A stretch of 64,000 bases of DNA. It comes from Epiperipatus broadwayi. Its lineage: Eukaryota > Onychophora > Udeonychophora > Euonychophora > Peripatidae. The notes under the pieces were generated by a model that was not told the origin of the DNA, did no database searches, and worked only from the letters and a program-made list of their open reading frames with translations. Shown piece by piece: positions 48,151 to 60,481 of this stretch. The stretch's first letter is position 1. Every line of letters begins with the position of its first letter. The position numbers and the translations under genes were made by a program. The stretch is from positions 2,989,844 to 3,053,843 of the forward strand of contig JAQFVV010006293.1 in the NCBI GenBank assembly GCA_028023455.1, given 5' to 3'.

Positions 48151-48762
48151 CCCGCAAATTTGAAACCTATTTTCTGAGCACTTTTAGATAAGCTAAAACA
48201 TGGTATGGATTAAAATCTACACAATAACTGCACAATTTTTATTGCGCACTCATGATTAAAAAAAAAATTGAATTACATATACACCTTTACCCCGCTTAGC
48301 GATTGTCTACTTAGCGATATTTCGCAATAGTGATCATCATCAATTTGTACCCACTACTTTGATGTACAATCAATTATTAGCTATAACGATCGGGAAAAAT
48401 TAAAAAAAAAAATTTGGCAGCCATCTTGAATTTTGCGTCACTGATGATGTCAGAGATAGCTATATTAAATTCATTTTACCCAAAAGCAAAAGTATATTAT
48501 TGTAATATGTTTTTAGGTAATGACTTTGCTGTAATTGTATACACATACAATATTTTATTCATGAAACACTTAAAATATCTATAATTACTGAATCTATAAT
48601 ACTGTATACATCATATATAATAAACAACAGCAAATGTTCATCCACTTTTTCTTTTAAAATACGTATATATGTTCTACAATAATATCAACAAATTAAAAAT
48701 CCTTTTTCTTTTCAAAAACTTTTATTTTCTTATCTTAATACTGGACATATGCAGTATATATA

Positions 48763-48915
48763 TTTATATAATACAAAAACTCCAACGTTTCAACGTTGAT
48801 TTGTAATTAAATAATGTAAAAGAAAGAGTAATAAAATATAGCAATGGGAGAAAGAGATCCTTGAAAATGACTGTATGAAGATAAACAATTGAAACGGAGT
48901 TTTGTATTATATAAA
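48763..48915. mobile_element. Small inverted-repeat MITE
   Basis: Arms TTTATATAATACAAAAACTC...GTTT (48763-48790) and AAACGGAGTTTTGTATTATA (48892-48911) form an imperfect inverted repeat of about 25 bp around about 100 bp, with an inner hairpin AACGTTTCAACGTT. A 2-bp or TA target is likely but unproven. Confidence 0.6.
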
Positions 48916-50517
48916 TACCTTATATACAGTAATATATATTAAAACAGTAAGATTCATATTCGAATCTTAAGTTTCACCTTTTTTCTATCGTCTCTCACTC
49001 ACTGCTCTATCCTACTCAAATTTAAACTTTTTGGTACCGAATTGTGTGTGTAGCAATATTAAAAATGTATAGATATATGTAGAATTCACCATAAACACGC
49101 ACACATTTCGATCTCAAATTTAAGGCAATAAATAAAGATAAATAATATAATTTAGATTTCTTCTTTTAGTTATAAAAATATGTATATATTTTTAACTATT
49201 TATTTTGAATTGTAAAATCCGTTATTTATTGCTTTGTTTAAATTTCATTTAGTAATAATTTTAGAAATAGATTGTAATATTTAATTAAAAGTAAAAATAA
49301 TCATATGTTCCCTTTTGTATTTGAAATTTTAAAAGCAACGGCCGGTGAGAGATAATAGATTAATTAAAAAGAAAAATTCCCTAAAATCTAATTGCAAAAA
49401 TTAAATGTAAAATCTAAATGTAAACAATAGAAAGGCAGCTTTCTCTATAATTAGAATTAACAAAAATGCATTGATTATCCTCAGGGCAGATTAATTGGAA
49501 TCCAAAAATAAACTAACAAAAATGTAAAAGATAAGATCTAAGAAAGGAGGCCATTTTAGACTTTCTAGAAACTTTCAGTTTAACTTTAGCTGTGCTCTCA
49601 ATCAGTTGAGAGTCTCCAAGATCTTAAATTAATTTTACCTGCCACGGTATGGTCGAGTAGAAAGCGCCCAGACTATTCTCCGTCCGGAGATGACCTATCG
49701 TATGCCAAACCTTCCATTGCCCTTCATAAATTCAACCACAAAGATCTGCTCCTAAAATAATTTGAAAGCTGCTGCTGTTAAATTACATGAATCATCTAAA
49801 TGCTGTAAAGAACTGCTAATGCTAGAATCATGAACACTTTGCTACTGATCACTGAATCGGAAAACTTCTCATAAAACAGGTACCTGTATCCAAATTCTCT
49901 AGAGTACTCTACTAATATCATGCTATCGCTCATTCTTTATATTACTTATAAACTGTAAAATTCTCATTTGTAAAACTATAAATTTAATAATCTGTTATGT
50001 AAATTTCTTTAATAATCTAGCTTGCCTAATTCTATCTTTCTTGGGTACGTATTTCTAAAATCTACATTTTATTATATAATTATCGCATGCTTATAATTTT
50101 CTAAGTATAAATCTATGATTGCTTGAAGCAATGGATGCGTGTCAAATCTTCATTAATATTTACCTCCATAAACTATTTAATATTTTCATATAAATCGACA
50201 AGCATTCAATGCTTCATTTATTGTAATGCAGGGGTCTACTGCTTAGCAAATGGCTGACATATTGGCTATAATCCCCACCCAGTTTATCTATTGTTTTATA
50301 TTTTATTAAATTTTAATTAATAATTCAATGAAATTGCATTTCTTTGAGAGTTGCAAATGTTCTTTATTAAATGTTGATAATGTAAGGCCGAGTTATGAAA
50401 TATATTTAAATCTTAACAGAATCATCTATACATTATACACGTGTTATGTTTTAGAGACGCAATGACCCATTACAAGCCTTGAATTTTCCGTATTCTATAG
50501 GGTTGAAATTAACCCCA

Positions 50518-51346
50518 ATTGTCCTACACAAGCTGACAAATGAATGTCCTGTAGGATTTTATGACTGTCATGCAGCCTGGAAGCAATCGTGGCATGAACC
50601 ACTTACCCCTGGTTATGCTTATATGACACCTTACCTCTTTGGGCATACGGCGAATGCCAGCCCATTGTTCTCAACTCATTCACGGCTTTGCAGTTTCAAT
50701 ATACTGCCACTTCCAATCACCTTTCTAGACATACCACGTGTTTCTTTTATTAACTTTATTATTTTATGTATAACTCCGTCCCTGCATTAGTGACATAATT
50801 CACTCTCAAATAAATGTCTGCCCCTAGTTATTAGTAAATATCTTTAATTAAATCAATATATGTCCGCCGCTACTCTTATAAATCTTACTTTAGACTCTTG
50901 TATTGCAAAAGTATAAATCCCTAAAGGCATGCCTTAGAAATCCTTGCTCGAGAATTTTAAGTAGCTAGGTTACATCATCAAATAAATGTATTTCTCTTTG
51001 TAAACCTAACAGTATCAGAAAATACTGCTACTGAGATCTTAAATGTAAAGTATTATTGGTAAAATAATTTTGTATAAATGTTTCTAAATAAATAAATGTA
51101 TTTCTTGAATATATAACTATCGGAAAATTCCTTTACTCAATTTAAATACTAACAAATATTATTAGTAAATGATTTATTATTAAAATGTTTCAATAAATAA
51201 TTTCAAACTATACGTCTGCAGTTATGTTTTATTTATTCGATACCCATTCTATATAATATTTCCTCGAAATTGTAAATATAAGTGTTTAATTAATATTAGT
51301 GTTATTATTGGCTAACTCGAAAATAAAATCATGAATCTCTTGCAAA
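50518..51346. repeat. 829-bp tandem duplication, copy 1
   Basis: Starts ATTGTCCTACACAAGCTGAC and repeats directly in 51347-52173. Only a handful of differences are visible by eye (for example ACTTACCCC versus ACTTGCCCC, a deleted GA in TTTAGACTC, AGTAGC versus AATAGC). A 103-codon frame at 50479-50790 (plus) starts upstream of the unit and runs into it, with no recognisable protein features. Confidence 0.95.
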
Positions 51347-52173
51347 ATTGTCCTACACAAGCTGACAAATGAATGTCCTGTAGGATTTTATGACTGTCAT
51401 GCAGCCTGGAAGCAATCGTGGCATGAACCACTTGCCCCTGGTTATGCTTATATGACACCTTACCTCTTTGGGCATACGGCGAATGCCAGCCCATTGTTCT
51501 CAACTCATTCACGGCTTTGCAGTTTCAATATACTGCCACTTCCAATCACCTTTCTAGACATACCACGTGTTTCTTTTATTAACTTTATTATTTTATGTAT
51601 AACTCCGTCCCTGCATTAGTGACATAATTCACTCTCAAATAAATGTCTGCCCCTAGTTATTAGTAAATATCTTTAATTAAATCAATATATGTCTGCCGCT
51701 ACTCTTATAAATCTTACTTTACTCTTGTATTGCAAAAGTATAAATCCCTAAAGGCATGCCTTAGAAATCCTTGCTCGAGAATTTTAAATAGCTAGGTTAC
51801 ATCATCAAATAAATGTATTTCTCTTTGTAAACCTAACAGTATCAGAAAATACTGCTACTGAGATCTTAAATATAAAATATTATTGGTAAAATAATTTTGT
51901 ATAAATGTTTCTAAATAAATAATGTATTTCTTGAATATATAACTGTATCGGAAAATTCCTTTACTCAATTTAAATACTAACAAATATTATTAGTAAATGA
52001 TTTATTATTAAAATGTTTCAATAAATAATTTCAAACTATACGTCTGCAGTTATGTTTTATTTATTCGATACCCATTCTATATAATATTTCCTCGAAATTG
52101 TAAATATAAGTGTTTAATTAATATTAGTGTTATTATTGGCTAACTCGAAAATAAAATCATGAATCTCTTGCAA
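51347..52173. repeat. 829-bp tandem duplication, copy 2
   Basis: Second unit, ending ATCATGAATCTCTTGCAA as does the first. The very high similarity contrasts with the decayed neighbourhood and implies a recent duplication or an assembly artefact. Confidence 0.95.
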
Positions 52174-52197
52174 CATTCCTGACCACTGTGCCTAAAG

Positions 52198-52418
52198 AAA
52201 TGTTTACTAAGGTCACATCAGATGCGTTGTTTTGTAGATTGTATTGTGGAACCGATAAACTATGTTCGAACTTAGTACTACGGGTGGCTTCGCTACCTAG
52301 ATGGTGCTGCAGTTCTGTGTGGTGGTCGAATTCTGCACTATGTTAACGAATCACACATTTTTTGACCGTTACATAGTATAATTTTTTTTTTTAGCATTTG
52401 TTTTATAACTAAAAGAAG
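52198..52418. repeat. 221-bp tandem duplication, copy 1
   Basis: Unit with CATCAGATGCGTTGTTT, GGGTGGCTTCGCTACC (a possible 6-bp hairpin with TTC loop), GAATTCTGCACT and an end near TTTGACCGTTACATAG. Repeats directly at 52419. Confidence 0.9.
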
Positions 52419-52594
52419 AAATATTTACTAACGTGGCATCAGATGCGTTGTTTCGTAGATTGTATTGTGGAACTGATAAACTATGTTCGAACTCAGTACT
52501 ATGGGTGGCTTCGCTACCTAGGTGGTACTGCCGTTCTGTGTGGTGATTGAATTCTGCACTGTGTTAATGAATCACCGTTTCTGACTGTTACAAT
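52419..52594. repeat. 221-bp tandem duplication, copy 2 (shorter end)
   Basis: Second unit, about 88-90% similar by eye, ending GACTGTTACAATATATG, just before the right arm of the 4-kb inverted-repeat element. Confidence 0.9.
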
Positions 52595-53570
52595 ATATGT
52601 TCAGTATTGAGAAAGTTTTTGAAAAGAAAAAGGATTTTTAATTTGTTGATAATACTGTATACAAATACTCCAATATATAAATACAGTACAAGTCAAATAA
52701 AATACCATCATCACAAATTTTCAGGAAAACACTAAATATGAATATTAAACTGCGTGTGTGTGTTTCTTAAATATGATATATTATTTTTAGAACACTGGAT
52801 AATTATGTAAAAATAGTTATTGATTTTGTAACTTTGTTAATAAACATGTTGTTTACACTCAGGATGTTTCAAATCAAAAGAAAAACAACATTTTAAAATG
52901 TCGAATTAGAAAAGTTTAAAAAAAAAAAACAGATTGCATTTAATTAATAATCTGTCTACTCGAATGGGGGGGGGGCATTATTACATTACTAAAAATATAC
53001 AGTAAGAAAAATAAACCTAGCTGTATGTTTTAGAAAATTAGAAGTTAGATTTTTTACTTTTAAAATAAGTTGATTTTTTTTTTCTATATGTTCAATTAAA
53101 TAATTAATAATTAAACATTGTTTTTTAATTTGAATAATTTCACATAAGTAATAAAATAAATGTATAGTAGTAATATATACTGTAATTCAATTTAAAAAAA
53201 AAAGCACTTCAGTATAGATTTTTTTTTCATGTAGATGAAATACTTCCACGGAAGAATATAAAAACTTTTAAATTCGAATTTAGTTTCACTTTCTCTTTCT
53301 TTTTGCTGTTCTGTACTTTTTAAAGTGAAAATATGCATTTTTTTTCCTAGTGATATAAAACTTTTCTTTTTAGATCCCATATTTAGTCATCATTGTCATG
53401 AAAAAATCAAGAAAGCTTGGAAATCAATGTGGATATTTTACGTCAATGGAACCGACCAATTTTTTCCCCATAGATCCCCCTTATAATTACGTAATTTGTA
53501 TACGATATTCTTGCTTAACGATGAGTTTTGGTGGACCAATTGCCATCGCTAAGCGGGGTAAAGGTGTATA

Positions 53571-56500
53571 TATTTAAAAACAAAGAATTTGCAATTCAAT
53601 ACTAAAAATTCATTTTCAAAACAAATGAAAATAGAAATATAATTTTAGCTTTTAATATCAAGTCACTATTACATTAATTAAATAAAAAAATCAAAACTAT
53701 GTGGTCAAATATTATAATATCTGTAATACATTTTTATAAAGATATTCATTTATTTGTATCTTCATATCATATTCCAAAACAAAATATTTGTGACTTTACT
53801 CCAAAATTTTATTTTCAAAACAAGTGAAAATAGAAAAATTATGGTAACAATTTTTAATTCAAGCTTGATTGCATCAGCCATTTGTATCAAAATATTCGTT
53901 CAAACAATATCATATTTATAACAGAATTTTATAAAATATAATTTATCCATAAGTAGTATGAATAATGCATTTTGATTTGCATCTGTGTGAGATATATAAA
54001 AGTAAAAAAAATGTGATTTATGCTAAAAGTTCATTTAAGCAGTTATTTTTTTCTGTAACTTTTGTTTTATCACTTAAGAAAAATACTTAATGATTTTTTT
54101 TTTTTAATTTTGTAAGTATTTATATAAAGTATTGTATTTTATCAACTCTTGAAACTGAAAAAAAAGCTAAAAATGAAGTATATGTGATTTCAAATTGGAA
54201 TCCAAATAAACATTATTCATTAATGCTATTGTATATGGCTAAATTGCAACATTTACAATTTTGATGTTATGGTGCTCTGAGACAAAAAATAGCTGCTATA
54301 TCATAGAATTTATTAAAATTACAAATTTTAATGTTTGTATTTAATTTTTTTTTTTTGGAAGTTGTATAGTATCCATCACAGCATCACTATTTTGCAGATA
54401 ATAGCAAATTTTAAAAAATTCTGAAACTAATTTTTTTTAAAATAGTGCTATTTTTATTAAAATAAAATATAACTATAATTTATGTGTATTATTTATGTGT
54501 CATATTTAGCAAGTGATTATAAATTTAAAAAAAAATTACTGAGCACAAATTTTTATGACTTAATTTTTTCTAAAATCAGATTTTTCAAATTAATATTTAC
54601 AGTACTATACAACAATTAATTTTATATGTATTTTTATACATTTTTGTTTTTACTGTTTAAATGGTCATGTTGGATAGTAATTTTACTCTTAAGTATATAC
54701 TTAAATGTATACACTTCAATATACTTTTGTTAACTTTGTGTTTAATAAACATATTTTTGGAACCAATGACAGTCATTGCATTGGAGTCCATAATATACAT
54801 TGTTATTTTAAATTTATTTTTTTATTTGCTTTAATTTAATAGATTGTGATTTACTGAGATATTAACCTCTATGATCTAATTTTTAAATGGTTATCATAAC
54901 CAGTAAAATATTTAAATTTACTGCTAAAAAAACACCTTTATATATATTGTACTTATTAATAAACACACACATATATATGTCAGACCAGGTTAATGAGATT
55001 TTTTTAAAAATAAACTTACCTAATAAAGTATTTATTACATAACTTTTTTTTTTTTCAATTTATTAATTTTTTGCTTTTTTATATTCCAAAATTAATGGTA
55101 TATTTTGAATCTAGTGAGTTACATTTTTACTATAGAAAACCATTATAATTGCTTTTTTTTTTGACAAATTCTTGATTACAATGAATTTTGGGGACTCTGT
55201 TGTCATTATTAATTGAGTTAAAGATATAAGTATAATTAATTATGTAATTAATATATTACAGAACTATACCTTGTAATAATATAAATTGAGAGTATTTAAG
55301 CACCTCTACTAGCTCATTATTTAACTATGATATAAGTTGTTATATATAATGGCTAAATTCTGAAAGGCTCATACAAATAGTTTCATAGGAATTATCTTCA
55401 TCATTTAAGTCAAAGTCTAATTAGAATATTATTTATGTTGAGATTTTACTTTATTTTAAACTGTGAAAGATGAAACAAACAATTATTAAATGCAAATATT
55501 TTTATATACTAGATAGACAGAAATTATAATCAATTTAATTTTTTTTTACAAACATTATTAAAATATGTATATAGTTGTAATTTCATAATCTTCAGAAACA
55601 TTCCAAAAATTTTAATTAGAACTTGCAAATCATTTAAAAATTTTAACAGATTTATTTATGCTGAGATTTTACTTGCTTTATTTTAAATTGTGAAAGTGAA
55701 ATAAACATTATTAAATGTGAAACTTTTTATATATTAGCTAGACAGAAATTATAATTAATTCCATTTTTTTTTAACAAACGTTTTTATTAATATATTGAAA
55801 CAGTATTCTTTGTCTATTATCCTGTTTCACCTACTATGTGCCATAGTAGTATCTCTTTCCCCAGTTCAAACCCAGTTCACGTATATAAGCTTACAATAAT
55901 TTGTTTTAAGCTGTAGAAGCATGTATTTACGCGTATGTGCATGTTTTTGTATCTGTGCACACATCTAATAGTTATGTTAATGTTTGTATGTGTATAATGT
56001 ATACGCATATATAATTTTAAAATGATTAAATTAATAAAATTAATTTAAGTTGTAAACATCGTTGTATGTGTGGGAGCACACCTATGTATATATGCGAAGG
56101 GAACTGTAATGTCATAGATTTAGTAAACATTACAGAATTTCTAAATTCTTTTTAGATTATTTTGATTTAATTTACAGAATCATTGGTATTCGCATTTAAT
56201 TCTTAAATTCAGGGATGTCTGTCTTATGTATATGCTAGAATGTTGATGGCTTAAATCTTTTTTTAAAAAAAGGAGAGAATGAAGGTCATCGATTTCTCAG
56301 AAATACCTCTAATTAAATGGTAAACTGAGAGCCGAAGATTTTTAAAGAGTTAAAATAAAGTTCAAAAGGGCGAATAAGAAATCATTAACTGGCTCCACTT
56401 GTCAATAGCCAAGGTAGATCTTTTGTTCTTATTAAATTTATGCTGGCTATTAAAGATTGAAAATTGAAATCGTAAACAACTTTTAATGGCTTGTGAGAGG

Positions 56501-57147
56501 GGATGAGAAAGAATTAATAAAAAAACCCAAAATTCAGACACCAGGATTCGCTCGTTCATTCTTTTTCTGCAATGAGAATTATGGGATAAACTAACCATTG
56601 TCCCTCCCTTTGCGGAGAATTGGTCCAGAATGATGGAGTTCAAGACTTACAGCCTGCTCAGAAGACATCGAACAAGCCAGTCGAATGGTGAACACCAGCA
56701 TCAAGCGCCTCAACTAAAAGAGATCAGTAAATTTCTTCCCACAGAGCTTTATAAAATATTAAACTAAACTTTTAAATCCTAAATCTAAAGCTAGCTAAAT
56801 GATGAATGTTCAAATCAATAATTTGTAGTAACTTTTAAAAGTAAATTATATAACTTTATTTTAATAATAATCTTTGTAAGGATCTTGCCTGCTTAATAAA
56901 TATTATAATTGATAATTTTCTTAGCATAATAATTGTAATCAGTTATTATTATTTATCTATCTTTCTAATCTTTGGTCATGCCCATTTCTATTTTATACAT
57001 TGTTAATTTATTTATTTATGTTATGCCATTGAGAGTGAAGATTGATAATAATAATAATTTTGGAGAGTTGATTAGAAACTCTCACATAGCTAATTTATGT
57101 TGCTGATTAGCACACCTTATAAATCTCTGATCTGAAAATCTACTCAT
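53571..57147. other. AT-rich stretch with small repeats
   Basis: Mostly A/T-rich. It includes a two-copy repeat with 223-bp period (55431-55560 and 55654-55785), a LINE fragment at 55575-55652 and a less AT-rich block at 56260-56760. No exon could be supported. Confidence 0.45.
55431..55785. repeat. Two-copy direct repeat with 223-bp offset, LINE scrap between
   Basis: ATTTATGTTGAGATTTTACT...AGATAGACAGAAATTATAAT (55431-55560) recurs at 55654-55785. The spacer carries CTTCAGAAACATTCC...TTTTAACAGATTT, which matches the linker region of RTE copies B (18.37-18.44 kb, minus) and E (60.49-60.55 kb). Confidence 0.7.
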
Positions 57148-57151
57148 ATAT

Positions 57152-60100
57152 TGTAATGGGAGAAAGATCTTTGAGATTCGCATATACTGACCACTGGGGT
57201 GCCACTAGTCTGAAAATAGGAACTTGACATTTATTTTAAGGGTGGACAGGATATGCGAACCTGAACGCACCTGACTAAACTCAGGAAGAAACAAGATATC
57301 CTAAATATTGTTTAGACAGTTGAGAAATCAAAGCACAAAGACAAACGTCAGCCAAATTAAGTTTAAACAATTTATTAATTTTATTAAAAGTTGTGCAATA
57401 GAGTGAAGACATCTAGCCACGAATACAAAAGTGGCTTATAGTAACATACGCGTATTTACCAGAGAGTGTACAAGAGTACGACAAACATGAAGGTATTAAA
57501 CATTTTGGCAGCAAAATTCTCTCACTTAAAATATATGAAATGGTTAGGATAATATCTTCTTGCTGGCCAGTTGTAAAATTATAAAAATAAACAACAACTC
57601 TAGCTTCCTGAATCAGAAATAATAAAACAATTACTGTCCTGCCGGAAATCAACGAAACCAGCATGGACGTCCGAGCAGTAATATTCTAATTACTGTCGTT
57701 AAAACGCCGCAGGACTGCTGCACGTAATACTACATTCAAAGTAAACGTGGTTGATCTCACTTACAAGACAGCAAAAGATATTTGATTACGATCTTACGTA
57801 ATCCAGAAAGAAATGACTACTTTCAGACAACCCGAAGAAATAACTTGACAAATAGCCAGCAAAAAGATTTTGTTGTTTGCACAAAAAGCGCAAACGAAAC
57901 ATGCTTAAAGATTCTTTATTTTACAACTAAGGGCAGGTGAATAAATAAAGACTACGAAAACTGCCAATGCGTTTTGTAATAGTTAACAAAGTAATCAGGT
58001 ATATTTTAAACATATAAAATACAATCTCCTAATGCACCCCCTGATAAACAAAAATTGCACACAAACTTGGAATCTTAAAACTAAGATTCCAAGACACACT
58101 TTTAAATACTAGAAAAAGTACATACAGATAATAAATAATTAAAAACAATTAATACCATTTTAAAACATATTTATCATTAGATTGAGCGGAGATTTAATTA
58201 AACGCAATTTATTTACCCTGGCTAGAATAGGAAAAAGTTTAGCTTATGGTAAGGCAGAGTTCTAGTGATTTAGTGACGAGTGCGCACTTTTGATAATAGT
58301 TCATCTTTCAGGTCCTTTGACAGCGGCAAGGTAGAGGCAGTGTTTATTTTAGAGGTTCATACATGACTGAAGGAGAGCTGGCAGGCATGGGTCCGTCCTT
58401 TGTTTAAATTAGCAAGACATTCTAATGATGGCAAAACTCATAGCGGTAAATTTGGACATCTTGCACAGCAACGAAGTTTGTCAATAATTATTTAAGTTTT
58501 TTTTGCAGGAATTAAATGTCCAAACGGCTACTCAAAACGGTATGACTCTTAGCAGGCCTTAATCCAAGTGTTCTCCTTTTTCTATACTGAATCTCCTCTA
58601 TCTTTAAATTGGCGGGCTATCCTTGCCTTGCTACATTTCCCGCGAAAAACTTTCACTAGTCTCTCATTCTATATCTCAGGCAGGGCAAATATTAATTTCC
58701 CGTTCAATCTAATTTAAGAATTCCAACCAGGGATAATTGAAACAAAAACGACAAATACAAAACTAAATCTCCGCTTTTTTTAGAATTAACTTTAAAAAAA
58801 TATGACTAAAATAAAAGCAACAGGAATATATAATTAGCAAGCTTGTCTGTTTTTAATCAAATTGATTAAAACAGGCAGTGAAAGCAAACTATTTTAAAAT
58901 CAATTTTATAAACAAAGTAGTGAAAGTAAACTATTTTAAAGTCAATTTTGTAAACATTAAATGATCTACTTTAAATATAAATGCATATGTGTTTTAAATA
59001 ATAATAAAAATTTTAGCATTAGACATTTAATGAAAATGAAGTTGTTTTTTTCTTATTAATTTTAGTAATAAAACCATTTAATCGGAAATCAATCCAGTTC
59101 AATATATATAAGATACTATGTTTTAGCTTATTGTTTAATTTAGGTTTGCTTATTAAAATGTCTGTTTAGTTAGGTATGAGAGAATGATATTTTAAAGCAT
59201 ATTATAAATAATTGGTTAATTTTAAGTCCCAAATATGCTTTACTCCTCCCTAGTTTATTCTTATAAACTATATGGATTACTGGGTAAACTAGGTCTCTTG
59301 TAATTATTTCCTTTTAGTATGATTTAAATATGCTAAAATACGAACAGGCATATAGTAATTTCGCAGAATGAAACTATAGATTTCACCCTCGATTAATGAT
59401 AGTATTTAAATTTAGAAAGCGTTACGAATGGGTCTTTATAAAACATATAGATTCAGTATACACCTTGCTATTATATTTTATTAAAATGGGTTTTGGTTTT
59501 AAGGGCCACCCCATTATCTTATTTTAGAACTGGAACACGAGGGTCCAGATTGTTTTGTAAGCTGCTCCAATCACCTGAACTAAATGTTCATTTAATTTGA
59601 GATAGCAAGTCGCACAGTCATTGAGAACCGAGTTCTTGGTACTGAATCTCATGAGTAACTGCACATTTGGGCCGCATCTCTTACTTATTTTATGTAGCGC
59701 CGTTATCTCAGAAGTTACGCTACAAATCGGCGGTTTGTCCTCCATAATATTATTTGTTCAGAATTGATCTGAACCTCAGACCTAGTTTATATTATGCAAT
59801 CTACATAAAGAGCACATTTATTGCTCATTAAGTAATAATAAGGTATTAGTTATATTAGTTATCATTCAGGTATGATTTGACTATTGGCTAACCTCGTAGT
59901 GATGGCATACCATGATTAAGGCAATGATTAGTCTATAGATTAAAATTGTAATAAACTTATTTTAATTATAGTGCATCAGATGAGATTCTGTTTTCTAATT
60001 TGTACTGAAATGCTCTCATTGCTATAAGACACCTATGTGTGTAAATCCCAATGCACTTTTATATTTGTATTGGTTATCTTATAGTTTATAATTAAATATT

Positions 60101-60477
60101 TTAAAACTCAAATGTTTCACGTGTTCTTCGCAATTCATTTCCAGATTTTATCCAAATCTGCTTTAATATAGTACTAATTATTGATATATGCATTATCTAG
60201 CCAGCCATAGGTGTGGGTGTGTTTACTAGGTTATTAGTAATTTAGTTAATATTCCCTGAGTCTCTTGCTCCACCCTTTGCTATTGCTGGCATGTGAATTA
60301 AGAAACTCCGAGTGTAGCCTCATATATGTCATTCATAGGGTAGTAAGTCATGGAGTGTTGGTGGAGGAGCTGAGGTGCGATCTGATTCGAGGTCTCAACC
60401 CCTCATCTAGATCAGACGATATAATTTTCCAAAACTCTGGATTTTGTTGTGTGAATGTACAAATATGACCATTACAA
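57152..60477. other. Complex island with TGTAATGG inverted ends (L1 island)
   Basis: 3.3-kb block that is visibly less AT-rich. It begins TGTAATGG and ends CCATTACA, with ATAT on both outer sides (possible 4-bp duplication). TG...CA ends occur in LTR elements, and TGTNR ends with a 4-bp duplication in Ginger DNA transposons; neither integrase nor transposase was recognised. Its last 43 bases resemble the end of the island at 9.55 kb. A 73-codon minus-strand frame at 59524-59745 has protein-like composition but no known motif. On the right it abuts LINE copy E. Confidence 0.4.
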
Positions 60478-60481
60478 TATG

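Larger units (their letters stand above)
48683..52652. mobile_element. 4-kb inverted-repeat element of unknown superfamily
   Basis: The outer arms are reverse complements: TATCAACAAATTAAAAATCC with CTTTTTCTTTTCAAAAAC at 48683-48719 against 52616-52652. Similarity continues inward to about 48748 (TACTGGACATATG) and 52595 (ATATGTTCAGTATTGAG). Outside lie the two halves of the Tigger-like copy 2. No transposase frame is evident. The interior includes a MITE, a less AT-rich zone from 49.3 kb, and two tandem duplications. TSD could not be fixed (candidate ATA). It could be a foldback element or a large MITE-like DNA element. Confidence 0.7.
48282..53566. mobile_element. Tigger-like DNA element, copy 2, expanded by nested insertions
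   Basis: Ends CACCTTTACCCCGCTTAG are perfectly inverted over at least 22 bp and flanked by TA. The left arm (48282-48610) and right arm (about 52690-53566) align with 585-920 and 1040-1926 of copy 1, including TTGGCAGCCATCTTGAATTT near the left end. The original element was therefore about 1.3 kb, and about 4 kb of foreign sequence now sits in its centre. No transposase seen. Confidence 0.85.

Noticed and set aside
50479-50790. 103-codon frame overlapping the 829-bp tandem unit
   Set aside because: The start lies outside the duplicated unit, the second unit does not keep the same start, and there is no recognisable domain.
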